Made by a program: the position numbers and the translations under genes. Below are positions 36,875 to 47,227 of a stretch of DNA of 64,000 nucleotides, piece by piece; the stretch's first letter is position 1; each line of letters starts with the position of its first letter. The stretch is from Dactylonectria macrodidyma (taxonomy: Eukaryota > Ascomycota > Sordariomycetes > Hypocreales > Nectriaceae). The notes beneath the pieces are model-generated. The model saw only the letters and a list, made by a program, of their open reading frames with translations, did not search any database and was not told where the DNA came from. The stretch lies in contig JAGMUV010000001.1 in the NCBI GenBank assembly GCA_020744425.1, positions 3,100,001-3,164,000 of the forward strand, read 5' to 3'.

Positions 36875-37927
36875 TAAAGTTATAGTCCTTAGCAGCGCAC
36901 ACTCAGAGAGAGGCTAGAGGTTAAACAGTTAAAAGAAAATATAACTAATAGTGAATAATAGTATAAAGGCCTAAAACCCAAGCCTAAGGTAATAGTAACT
37001 CAGAATGACTAGAGTTTCTATTATATTAAGGTATAAGCCTTACTATCCTATTCAACCCTTTAAAATACATTAAGTAACTAGAAAAGCTAGATAGAAAAGC
37101 TAGATAGAAAAGCTAGACAGAAAAGCTAGATATTAAAAGCAAAATCATAATATAATAAAAGCTTTATAAGGGCTTTACTTTATCGCATTCTAAGCTTATT
37201 ACAATTTTAAGTCATAATTCAATTACCTCTTTATAATTCTAAATCGCAATTTAACTTATTAAAAACTAACTATAATAAATACTATATAAATATCCAATAT
37301 AATACACTTTATACTCCTAATAACTTAAGTTTTAATAGCTATTATACTCTTTTTATATATAATTTAAATACTAAGCTTAATAAAAATATAAAAACCTTTA
37401 ATAAGCTAAAGACTATAATAATTAATTATAATCTTAAAAAAACTAGAATTATTAAAACTTAGTAACTCTTTAATAATAAGTAAGTTACTTTAGTAATCTT
37501 TAAGACTAAAGTATTCTTAAGACTATGCTTTTTTAAAAATAATTAATAATTTAAGAATTAAATTAAAAATAAATAATACTTCTTAAAGCAATTAGTAATA
37601 AAGCTAATAATTAAAATATTTTTAAAAGAAATAATATTCTTTATATTATTAGCTAATATTAATAAAAAGTAAATAATATAAGTTATAAATAATATAGTTA
37701 TTATTAATATATAAAAGGACTAAGAATAATAAAAAAATATAATAAAAGGAGGTTTTACTAATATAAGAGAAGAAGGATAAGAGTCTATTTATAATTAGGT
37801 TAATTAATTAATTGAGTCCTTCGTTTTATAATAACTTAAGTAATATAAATATATAATTATATAGAAATGTAGTAATAAGGAATGTAATAATATAGAAATA
37901 AAAGTCTGAATAGTGGTTTTAATAGCG
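36875..37927 (-). mobile_element. SINE-like retroposon, full-length copy 3
   Basis: 1053 bp between perfect AAGTATGAATTAT repeats (36862-36874, 37928-37940). About four minisatellite units lie near 37080-37132. RIP-mutated but with the family ends conserved. Confidence 0.8.
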
Positions 37928-38711
37928 AAGTATGAATTATATTATATATTTATTACCTTTTTTAATTATAGTAAGGATTTTTCTATTTATAGTATTTTAA
38001 AGTCTTCTTTTTAAATTAGGCCTTTAGTTAAAAGTATAAGTTATCTTACCTTTTTATAAATCCTCAATATTAGTTTATTTAAGTTTAGATTAAAATTTCC
38101 TCTTTATATAGTTATTTATTAGTCTAATGTTTTTAACTTCTTCTTTTATAAAATAGAGTTAGTTATTAAAGAATTATATTTATTTTAATAAGGCTTTTAT
38201 ATAATTATAATTATTTTTAATTATAATAAGTATTTTTATAAAGTGCTAATAGTTAGTAAATTAGAGGTTCTTATCTTTTAATATAGACTTATACTTTTAA
38301 TTTATCTTAAGACTTTAATACTTATTTTTAAAATGCTCTATTTTACTATAATTCTAGTATTTAACCTTAAAGTAATTTTATTAAACTGCTTTAAGTTCTA
38401 TAAGGCTAGCTTAAGTCTTATAAAAAGTATTTACTTAATTTTTATCTTTTTAATTATCTTAGTTCTTTAAGTAGTATAAATTATCACTACTTTTTTAGCT
38501 TCTTTATTATTCTTTAACCTTCTTCTTTTATCTTTTATACTATTATTTATTAATCTTAATAACTATAGTAATATACTTAGTAAAGGTATTTAATTAATTA
38601 GCTTTATATTGTTTATTCTTAACCTTAGGTTTAAGTCCTTAGTAAAAGATTTCTATAAGTATATTATTATCTTATTTTAATTTAGAAATAACTTATTAGG
38701 ATTTAATAGTA

Positions 38712-39136
38712 ATGTGTATAATAAGCGAGTGAGACAAATAAGCAAGCGTAACACTTATACTGTACAGCTAAAAGTATAAACTTTAAAATTTCTAAAATAG
38801 GCTATAAAGCCTTACATTTTTTAGGAAATTAATTTTAGATATTTAATTAAAAACTTAATAAGCTAGTCTTTTTTTTATATTTTTTAAAAAATTATTAAGG
38901 TAATTATGAATAAAAATAGCTAAAAAAACAGTGTGAATTTAATACTGCTAGCGCTATATATATATATATACTAAAAACATTCATAAAAATAATATATACT
39001 ATAAATAAGTTAAAGTTAAATTTTTAGCTATTTTAAGCTTAGTTTCAATTTCTAATAATTTTTTAAAAATCGTGATTTAAGGTGAAAATCAGAGTGTTAT
39101 GCTCGCTTGTTTGTCCTACTCGCATATTATATATGT
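38712..39136. mobile_element. Pogo-type MITE (GTAAYA interior, GAGACA end)
   Basis: 425 bp, TA at 38710-38711 and 39137-39138. The interior is inverted relative to 35701-36125. The outer module AAGCGAGTGAGACAAAT resembles the pogo relic at 22222, while the inner one (AAGCAAGCGTAACACTT) resembles the MITE family: a possible hybrid. Confidence 0.8.
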
Positions 39137-39138
39137 TA

Positions 39139-39317
39139 TAAGTTATAGTAAATTAAGTTTATTTAATTTTATAGATTTTAATTATTATTTACCTTTCTTT
39201 ATTAATTATACTAAAAGTATTTTTAAGTACTTTTTTAAAATTTTCTTAGTTTATAAACATATTAATAGTATTTTAGTCTTAGCTTACTTTATTATTATTT
39301 AATAAGTTCTTTATAAT
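39139..39317. other. AT-rich degraded sequence
   Basis: T-rich remnant without recognisable family between a MITE and the fold-back element. Confidence 0.35.
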
Positions 39318-39688
39318 GTTATAGGCTGGGGCCTGAGTGCATATTCTACTATATCTTACTGCCTCTATAGCGATCTAAGGCCAGGCCTGTATTAAGCTCA
39401 CAAAGGAGGATTCCTTCCTCTTTAGCTTTTAATAGATTAATATATAGCTAGTCTTTTAGTATACTTACTTATAGGCCAGCCCCTTATATTATTAAAAGCT
39501 TAACCTTAAGGCAAATGTATAAGGGGCTGGCCTGTAGGTAGGTGCGCTGAGGGACTAGCCGTGTATTGATCTATGAAAAGCTGAGGAGGAAGGAATCCTC
39601 CTTCGTGGGCCCGATACGGGCCCGGCCCTAGATAGCTACGGAGGCAGTGAGATGTAGTAGAATATACATCCAGGCCCCAGCCTGTAAC
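39318..39688. mobile_element. Fold-back element: two inverted copies of a 172-bp MITE
   Basis: The left arm (about 39318-39493) and right arm (about 39517-39688) are inverted copies around a roughly 25-bp centre. Each unit has outer end RGGCTGGGGCCTG and inner end AAGGGGCTGGCCTG, imperfect terminal repeats of its own. A single copy lies at 41814-41983. The left arm is heavily C-to-T/G-to-A mutated; the right arm is nearly GC-normal (GTGGGCCCGATACGGGCCC). Confidence 0.75.
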
Positions 39689-40332
39689 AAAATGATTATA
39701 AAGCGAATACTTAGTAACCTTAGGCTAAATGCATAATGAAGTTATTATAGTTACTTAAGGAACTAATTAATTAATAGCTTAAGAAGTAAAGCTAGTTAGT
39801 ACTATTAATAAAATGAAGGAGTAAATAGCTTAACTCTAAGAAGCGATATAGTTATAATAATCTTAATAAGTCGTATTAGAATTAAAATGATTTTATAAAA
39901 ATATAAATAAATAGAAAGCTTAGGTCTTTATAATATAGACTAAGCGCTAAGTTAATAGAACTGCTATTAGTAGTACTAGTATTCAGTTTTATTTTATATA
40001 TAATTTACTAAAGCTTAAGATCTAAGCTATAGTCCTAGCCTATATATAATATATTAAAGAAGAGTGAAGCTAGAATCTGGTAATTCTATTAGAATACCTT
40101 AGCTGAGTTTTTAATAATTCTAATAAGGCTAAGAAAGTAGGCTAATAGCTATAAGAGCTATATTAAGGAAAAAAGAGCCTTTTAAAATTCTTTATAAAGT
40201 TTAAGTAAACTCTTTATAAGACTAGTATAGACTTATAGTATAATAATATAAAGATTATTACTTTAACTAACTACTTTAATAAAAAAGTTATCTAATAATT
40301 AAATAAATAATTATAATTATTAAATAATTATA
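39689..40332. other. Unclassified RIP-degraded repeat
   Basis: AT-rich, stop-filled; no family readable. Confidence 0.35.
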
Positions 40333-40757
40333 ATATACATAATAAGCTTACATAACAAACAAGCTTGTGTAACACTTATACTATGCATCTAAAAGTATAA
40401 ACTTTAAAATTTCTAAAACAGGCTCTATAATTCTGAGATTTTTAGGAAATTAATTTTAGATATTTAACTAAAAAGCTAATAAGCTAATGTTTTTTTTATA
40501 TTTTTAAATAAATTATTAAGCTAGTTATAAATAAATAGAGTAAAATAGAGAGTGCGAATTTTATACTGCTAGCGCTATAAATATATATAATCTAAAAAAA
40601 TTCTGAAAAATAATATATTTTATACATAAGCTAGGTTAAAAATCTTATCTATTTTAGGCTTAATTTGAATTTTTAAGAATTATTTTAAAACTGCAGTTTA
40701 AGGTAGAAATCAGAATGTTATACTTACTTGTTTATTACATAAGCTTATTATATACGT
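40333..40757. mobile_element. Pogo-type MITE (GTAAYA family), inverted
   Basis: 425 bp, TA at 40331-40332 and 40758-40759. The left end is ATATACATAATAAGCTTAC; the right end reads inward ACGTATATAATAAGCTTAT. The interior is inverted relative to 35701-36125. Confidence 0.85.
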
Positions 40758-40759
40758 TA

Positions 40760-41068
40760 ATAGCTTTATATATATACTATTACTTTTTAATAACCCTTTA
40801 ATAATCTAAATATAGTTAGTAAATAGATTAATAATAGATTAAAAAGCTAGTAAAGTAAGCTAAATAGTATCCAAACCCTTATTAAAGTAAAAGTAAATAT
40901 AGTAAAATAATAAAAAATACATATATTATAACTTCTTAAAGCACTAAGTAAGCTAATATACTAAATAATTAAAAAAGTTATAATAAGTATATTATAATAA
41001 TAGTATAAGCTTATAAGAATCTAATTTAAATACTAAGAAGCCTACTAGTATTTATAATATAATACTTA
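40760..41068. other. AT-rich degraded sequence
   Basis: RIP-type sequence, no readable gene or boundary. Confidence 0.35.
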
Positions 41069-41698
41069 ATGTGTGTATAATAAGCATACAGCGTATCTAA
41101 GTGTAATAGACTGGCCTTATAGTAACTATAAGTAAGCATTAATCATTAAATTAATATCCTTAAAGGAGAGTTATTCTACTTATACTAATCCGCCCCTTTT
41201 AATAATATACTATCCCTTAGCTAACGAGCTAGGCACGGTCTGCGCGCAGACTGCGCGCAGACTCATTACTAAGCGCGAGCAAAGCTCGAGCCTATAACAC
41301 TAAGTATACAATACATTAGAATTTTTACCTTAAATTACAATTTTAAAATAATTCTTAAAAATTCAAACTAAGCTTAAAATAGCTATAAATTTATACTTAG
41401 CTTATTTATACTATATTTCATTTTTAAGAACTTTTTTATATTACATATATATATAGTGCTAGTAATATTAAATTCATACTATACTTTATAGTATTTTTAT
41501 TTATAATAAGCTTAATAATTTTTTTAAAAAAATCTAAAAAAATACTTCTTTATTAACCTTTTAATTAAAGATTTAAAATTAAATCCTTAAAAATCCTAGG
41601 CCTAGATAGGCTGTTTTAGAAAATTTAAGGTTTAGCTTTTAAAGTATATAGTATAAGTGCATTGCATACTTAGATGCGCCGCATGCTTATTATATACG
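41069..41698. mobile_element. Pogo-type MITE (GCGCA family) split by a 194-bp insert
   Basis: TA at 41067-41068 and 41699-41700. The right end reads inward ACGTATATAATAAGCATGCG with modules AAGCATGCGGCGCATCT and AAGTATGCAATGCACTT. The left end has the same modules in mutated form plus two extra bases. Without the insert (41106-41299) it is about 430 bp, the usual MITE length. Confidence 0.75.
41106..41299. mobile_element. 194-bp insert with 9-bp target duplication
   Basis: Flanked by CTAAGTGTA (41097-41105) and CTAAGTATA (41300-41308), one G/A difference. The right third is unmutated and GC-rich, with CTGCGCGCAGA tandemly repeated and a GAGCAAAGCTC hairpin. No terminal inverted repeats were recognised; class unknown. 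Confidence 0.5.
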
Positions 41699-41700
41699 TT

Positions 41701-42141
41701 ATTATAAGATATCTGAATACCTTTAGGTTTAATATAGAGTAGTTATAAAAGAGAGCATAAGAACTTAATAAGAGAAAGGCAATAGTGACGGGAATTAGAG
41801 AGGGGGGATAATATTATAAGCTGGGGCCTGAGTGTATATTCTGCTATATCTTACTACTTCTATAGCTATCTAGGGCTAGGCCTGTATCAAGCCTATAAAG
41901 GAGGATTCCTTCCTCCTCAGCTTTTAATAGATTAATATACAGCTAGTCCCTTAGCGCACTTACTTACAGGCCAGCCCCTTATATATAATTAGTTTAAACT
42001 AATTCTTAGTATTCTTAATTATTAAGTTATTTATAAATAGTAAATATACTTTAATTAATATAAGATATTATAAGAAGAATTAAAAGTATCTTTTTATCTT
42101 AGTAATAAATAGAATTATATTATTTAATACACTATTAAATA
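41701..42141. other. AT-rich sequence containing a 172-bp MITE copy
   Basis: Mostly unclassified. 41814-41983 is a single copy of the 172-bp unit found as a palindrome at 39318-39688 (GCTGGGGCCTGAGTG to CAGCCCCTTATAT). Confidence 0.55.
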
Positions 42142-44000
42142 ATATATATAATAAGCGAGTTAGAAATATAAGCAAGTTAGAAAAAATCCTTTAACTCTCC
42201 TTCTTTTTATTTAATCAATCATTTCTTAATTACTAAATATATTATAGTTAAATAAAGAAGCAAATATTATCCTTACCCTTCAGGCTCTTTAAAATAATCC
42301 AAAATTACGCATCTACTTTACTATAATATTATATAAAGTCCTGCCTAGTACCCTCTATGACTAACATTATAGCAAACCTTCTTAAGGCGATATTATCCCT
42401 ATGTTGTGTTAACTAACCGACCTTGAGGAATAGATTATTATTTAATTCATTCTCGACCTGGATTTATAAGGATTTCCCTTATAATTATATAGTATTAAAG
42501 AAATGGCTAACTGACTACTTACTGACTATAATGTATTACTTATTAATAAGCGCTAGGCTTCTAACTTTATTAAGTAATACTAAGAGCTTAAGATGCGTTT
42601 TTTTTATAAATATGATTATTAAAGAGCTAAATATAAAGATCTAATTATTATTTATAAGTAGTTTAGGCTTATAAAGAATATAATTATAAAATATAGTATT
42701 AACTTAGCTAATATTTATAACTTTAATAAGACTGGCTTTATAATAAGTATAATTATAAGTAGAATAGTTATTATAAGTATAGATAGGCATAGAAACCTGA
42801 AATTAATATAGCTTAAAAACTAAGAATAGGTTATAGTTATTTAAGCAATTAATATAAAAGGCTAAGCAATCTAGCTATTTATTATAGTTATAAGCTAATA
42901 TTACTTTACTAGCTAATATTAAAAAAGTAACTTCCTAAGTAATTAAGCTATTATAATAACTTTAAATAGTTAGACTAATAATAAAATAAGTCTTAAGTAG
43001 CTTAAGCACTTTAATTAGTATATAAAGAATTAATTAACTAATTACTATTATCTTCTAATTTTTAATAAGTATAAAAGTCATTATTTTATTAACTTTAAAA
43101 AATATTATAAAAAGAACTATATTATTATACTTTATATATTACTTTATTTATCTTACTTACTTTAGCCTTTTAATATTAAATGCTTTAAGCTATTTAAAAT
43201 AGCTTATAATTAAGTAATTAAGTAATTAATTAAATGCTTTATAACTTATATTTTAAAAACTAAGTTCTTTTTAGCCTTTTATACTACTTATAAAGCTATT
43301 ATAATAAAGAGTAATATTAAAGAAGGTTTTTAAAAGGCCAGACTTATTCTCTTAAACCTAGAAAACATTATATTAAAGCTTAATATATAATTACAGACTC
43401 TAATACTAATTAAAGAGGAGATCAGCCTCTTTAACCTTTGGGTCTTAAAGACTCTAAAGACTATACTTAAGGCTAGCTCTTAGTCTAAATACTTTAAAAG
43501 ATGAATAAGAAGACATTAGAGTAACTCTCTAGTATTAATTCTTAAAGCACTTAAATCATTTTTAAAGAGAATGAAGGCAATAATATATTAGAATGCCTTA
43601 TTAAAGTCTAAAGTCTAGATCCTTTAATAGGCAAATAAGACTCTTAGTAAGCAGTATAAAGCAAAAAGAACCTACTTATATAAAAGAAGGAAGATAACTC
43701 TAAATAAAGGAAGGGGTAAGATAGATTAGAGAGATATTAATATATAAGTAGTAGTTAAATCGTTAAGAAGTAGTGGTTAAAGGAGGTTAGTAATGCTAAA
43801 GGAAAGGGGCTATAGAAATTGTAAAAAGGCAGGTTATAATATAAGGACTTATTAAGTTATAATTAAGACTTCTAAAGAAGAGAATAGTAATTAGTTTTAA
43901 TTAATTAAAATTATTATTATATTTTTATTAAAGTTTTTATTTTAATAGTATAGGATTTTTTCTGACTTGCTTATATTTCTAACTTACTTATTATATACAT
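42142..44000 (+). mobile_element. Fot1/pogo element, RIP-degraded (TTAGAA family)
   Basis: 1859 bp, TA duplication (42140-42141, 44001-44002). The ends read inward ATATATATAATAAGCGAG and ATGTATATAATAAGTAAG. Modules AAGCGAGTTAGAAATAT and AAGCAAGTTAGAAAAAA are 17 bp apart. Collinear over its whole length with the intact element at 26300. Confidence 0.88.
42239..43894 (+). pseudogene. Degraded Fot1/pogo transposase
   Basis: Codon-by-codon alignable to the intact 551-aa protein. The start ATG has become ATA at 42239-42241. CAA and CAG codons have become TAA or TAG. The final residues before the TAG at 43892-43894 match the intact C-terminus (GAGAATAG-AATTAG). The catalytic region NFDETGF reads NFNKTGF near 42719. 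No function expected. Confidence 0.8.
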
Positions 44001-44171
44001 TAGTTTAAGCTTTAGTAATTTAATAGTTTTTCTTAGGTTATAGTTATTATTTATAGTTAGAAGGAAGGCAATAGCTTTAATAAGGAAGTAAAACTCAGAT
44101 ATTAAAGAGAGTAAAGATCTAAAAGATAACTTATAAAATAGCTAAGTCCTTAGTAATAGCCTTAGCTAAGG

Positions 44172-44354
44172 GAGTGTATTATAATATATATTTAAGTAGT
44201 AAGGCGTATATATAGTATATGACTACTATAGTAATATCCTTCTAGCTATTTTAGCATAAAGGATGTAAAAGGACTTAGAGCAGGGACTTAACATAATGAA
44301 GAACATACACACACCCAATCAGATGCCTCATACAATCAGAGATCGTGACATTGT
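44172..44354 (-). repeat. Inverted copy of the 180-bp repeat
   Basis: The reverse complement matches the unit at 5251-5430 (CACGATCTCTGATTGTATGA, then GCATCTGATTGGGTGTGTG, then AGCTAGAAGGATATT), with RIP-type changes increasing toward the transposon side. Confidence 0.65.
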
Positions 44355-44590
44355 ATGTAACTAGCAGAGGATCGCAGTATACGAGGGCGACCCTCATCCC
44401 TAAAACAGGGATCGGAGCAGCTTCAACCCAATGATCTCTTGTGCCCCTGACCCTTGTTCTTCACCCCCTCTTGTTGTGTGGCCTCTCTTTTGAGAACCCC
44501 CCCTCCCCCCCCCCGCGGCTCTTCTCCAAAAGACTTGTTCCAATTTCTGCCATCAACATATCCCTCGACAGCATCACGGAGCATTTCAAT

Positions 44591-45674
44591 ATGGGAGGCT
44601 GGGACGCGTATTGTGCAATCTGTGGCGTTGTCGCCATGGAAATATACTGGCTTGGCGAAGAGGAAGAACAAGAAGAGGACAGCTACGACCCCTCCACCGT
44701 TTGCCGCGAAGATTTGAAGTGGCTGAGCTATGTGAGACTATTAACTGAAGACGTGGATGGCGGCAAGTAAGGAATTCGTCCTATGGCAGTTGGAAATCAG
44801 AACACGTTGATTAATCCTGTGTTATAGCGTTTACTTCCCTCCACTAGCGACCTTCTAGGACTTTAGAACCTTTACTTACACTAAGGGAGACGATGAATGC
44901 ACCCACATGTCGTACGTCTGTACTCTACTCATTGGAAACCTTTTGCTGACTTACTAGATATGGCATGGACGACGACCTGCTAGCCGCGTTCCCGGTGCAC
45001 GATGCATGCGCCGACTAACTGGCCAGGGCTCTTGCTCCTGAGACTCTGGACCTCCAGATTCTTTACGAGACCTTCAAGATATGCTCTCTTACATCCCAAG
45101 GCAGCTATCTGGACCTGGAATACGACGGCGTTGAAGCGTGTATGGAACAGTATTGGGTTGTCATGCGAGGCACTGAGGATTATGTGACGTCACTGTCTTC
45201 GAGTCCTCGGCTTCTAGATTGGTATCGATCTGTGGTCAATCTTCTGCTAGAAAGGGTAGAAAGATTCCCTGCGATTGTCGATGGGTACAAGTCTCTCAAT
45301 GACCCATTTTGCAAGCTCCAACCGGAGCTTCTGCTATACATCATGTCCTACATGACCATGACTGAAGCCACTCGCTGGAGAGAAGCTTCACGGCGGGTTG
45401 CATCTCTAGCCGTGGTGAATTCATTCTGGAAATCGAAAATTCATGCAGATATGCCTTGGTTGTATGACTTTTCCGAGCCTAAGGATAAACCTGCTGCACT
45501 GGTCGACTGGGAAGCATTGTATAAGGCACCTTACAAGGCTGTATTTACGGATGGCATTCATAAGTAAGAACAGCTTGCGAGTCGAAGACGGATATGGAAA
45601 GTCTGTTCCCAGCTCCTGAAAGTTTATCGGCCTGGGGTAGAATTTAAAGGAAAGCACAAGCTGAGCAACCCTTG
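44591..45674 (+). pseudogene. F-box/CAICG-type fungal protein, broken by two TAA stops
   Basis: Predicted exons are 44591-44766 (MGGWDAYCAICGVV start), 44867-44911 and 44958-45674. The introns are GT-AG: 100 nt (donor GTAAGG) and 46 nt (donor GTACGT). Exon 3 reads LLAAFPVHDACAD, then TAA at 45016-45018, then LARALAPETL. It continues into an F-box-like segment (LQPELLLYIMSYMTMTEA), then TAA at 45565-45567 just before EQLASRRRIWKVC, and ends at TGA 45672-45674. Similarity on both sides of each stop, in the same frame, argues that both are mutated CAA codons (CpA to TpA), the RIP signature, at the edge of the AT-rich block. Proteins of this family likely act as substrate receptors of SCF ubiquitin ligases. 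An alternative is a short protein from the 45142-45567 frame. Confidence 0.65.
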
Positions 45675-47219
45675 AGCCGCGGTCGCGGCCGTGTCAGCAT
45701 ATTTGCTCGTCATCTTCGCCCTGGGACGGTACACACGCTCTCTCGCAACTTTGCTGACTCTGAGAAAGCTCAGTCTGGGTTTGTGGGACGCTGGAACAAG
45801 GGGACTAAGGCGAACATCGAGGTTGGGTTATGTCGTTGTTTGGAGGAGGCTCTAAAAACAAAGGTTGGCCGGTAACTTGGGTGAGATGGTGTTCCTGGTC
45901 AGGAGACGACTGGTTTCGCAAAAGAGTAGGTTTTTAATCAGAGCTCTATGGACGAGACTGAAACCTACACTAATACGACAAGCTTGAATTGTCGTCAATG
46001 GATGTAATGACGTTTGGGGTCATCAATTGAGAGTTGTTGGCTGTCCGTTTCTGTTAATCGAGGTGAAGTTCAGTGTTGTCGTCAGAGGTGCAGTGGCTTG
46101 CTCGGGACAACAAATCACAAAGGTCCGCAGGATTCGGGACCGACATGTTATCGTTAAACCAGAGTAGGATATATCTCCTTGCTTCTTAGTCCAGCATTTC
46201 GCCCTACTGACTGGCTCCTATAACGCCTTTAGAGGACGACACTGGGCGAACATAGCGATATTGAGAGAGAATGGAATTGCAATCTGAATGAATATGGCGA
46301 TATAAAGCAAGCATCTCCACGAAAGAGAAATATCCAATTAAATGAGCATAAATGCGACCGAGGTTCGGGCTAGGAACGCAGCCCAGATTCCAATTTGGCC
46401 TGTGATAAAGAGCTTACAAATAATTAACCCTTTGGCTTCAGGTAAGATGTTATAGCTGTATCTGCCTAACCCTTCAGAGACTGAAACTCTGATCAGGACT
46501 AGAATTGGGATCTCGAGTATCTGTAAAATAGCTAGGACATTGCTTCTGCCTTAGTAACCTTCCTCAAACCGCTTACCACCGCAAGTAAGACGACGTAATC
46601 TGGCGCCCCAGCCTGTTCGTCGGGGATATATGGGTATATATCTTAGAAGCATAGAGAATTAGACACCCGAAAAAAACCCCCAACATTATTCCCAGCGCCT
46701 GAGCACCGACGCTCGTGTTTCCATCCAGCGGGGTTGTTGGTTCATCTTGATGAGACATCCGGCGTCTGGCTATTTTGGCGGTTTGCTAGGAGAGGCGCCG
46801 CGAATGCTGCCAACGGTACGTTTCGTGTATGCCGCTTGCCCAGGATGAGATGGTCGAAGGATGCTCCTTGGAAAGGTGCCCCGTGGAAGTGTGTTCGATT
46901 AAGGATGACCCTTTGCTGAAAGGTCTTATTTTAATCACCTGCCTCTGCAGCTGGGATATTTTTAGACTAAACGCTAAATATTGCCACTAAAGCGCTTAAG
47001 CAAGTAGGGTTGAGGATACGTGCCTAAGTAGATGCGATTTACTGTAGCTTAAGCAGGACTTTATCTAATCGTGAATATGTATGAAGTTGAATCGGCGGTA
47101 AAGTGGTACAAGTATTATCTTTAATTTTAAGCGCGGGGGCACTATGCTAGTAATATAAACCGGTTACTGGTACCTTGCTCTATCGGTGCTAATCTAATAG
47201 AAAGTTACTAGTATTCTCA
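45675..47219. other. Gene-poor stretch
   Basis: Moderate-GC sequence without a convincing gene. A 61-codon minus-strand frame (46573-46758) encodes a hydrophobic segment (ALGIMLGVFFGCLILYAS) that could be a single membrane helix. It lacks homology I can recognise and could be one exon of something larger. 46380-46560 and 46920-47200 show mild AT enrichment. Confidence 0.3.
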
Positions 47220-47227
47220 TCGGGGTC

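Larger units (their letters stand above)
31640..38711 (-). mobile_element. Second Ty3/gypsy relic, minus strand, with four insertions
   Basis: Read on the minus strand through RIP-type stops, 32486-31640 gives the C-terminal reverse transcriptase and RNase H order. FKFTNYYxKFIKEF is followed by an AELNYEIYDKEL-like block (NTELKYSIYNKEF), then YKNILYF, then a GLKNKRAN-like end. Reverse transcriptase appears at about 33.9-34.1 kb (an IDYRxLNxIT-like region) and upstream gene parts continue rightward to about 38.7 kb. Two SINE-like retroposons (32487-33574, 36875-37927) and two MITEs (34879-35322, 35701-36125) interrupt it. I did not find LTRs, so the ends are approximate. Confidence 0.65.

Noticed and set aside
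39099..39302. 67-codon frame beginning at the end of a MITE
   Set aside because: Low-complexity Ile/Phe/Tyr-rich translation of RIP-mutated DNA spanning a transposon boundary.
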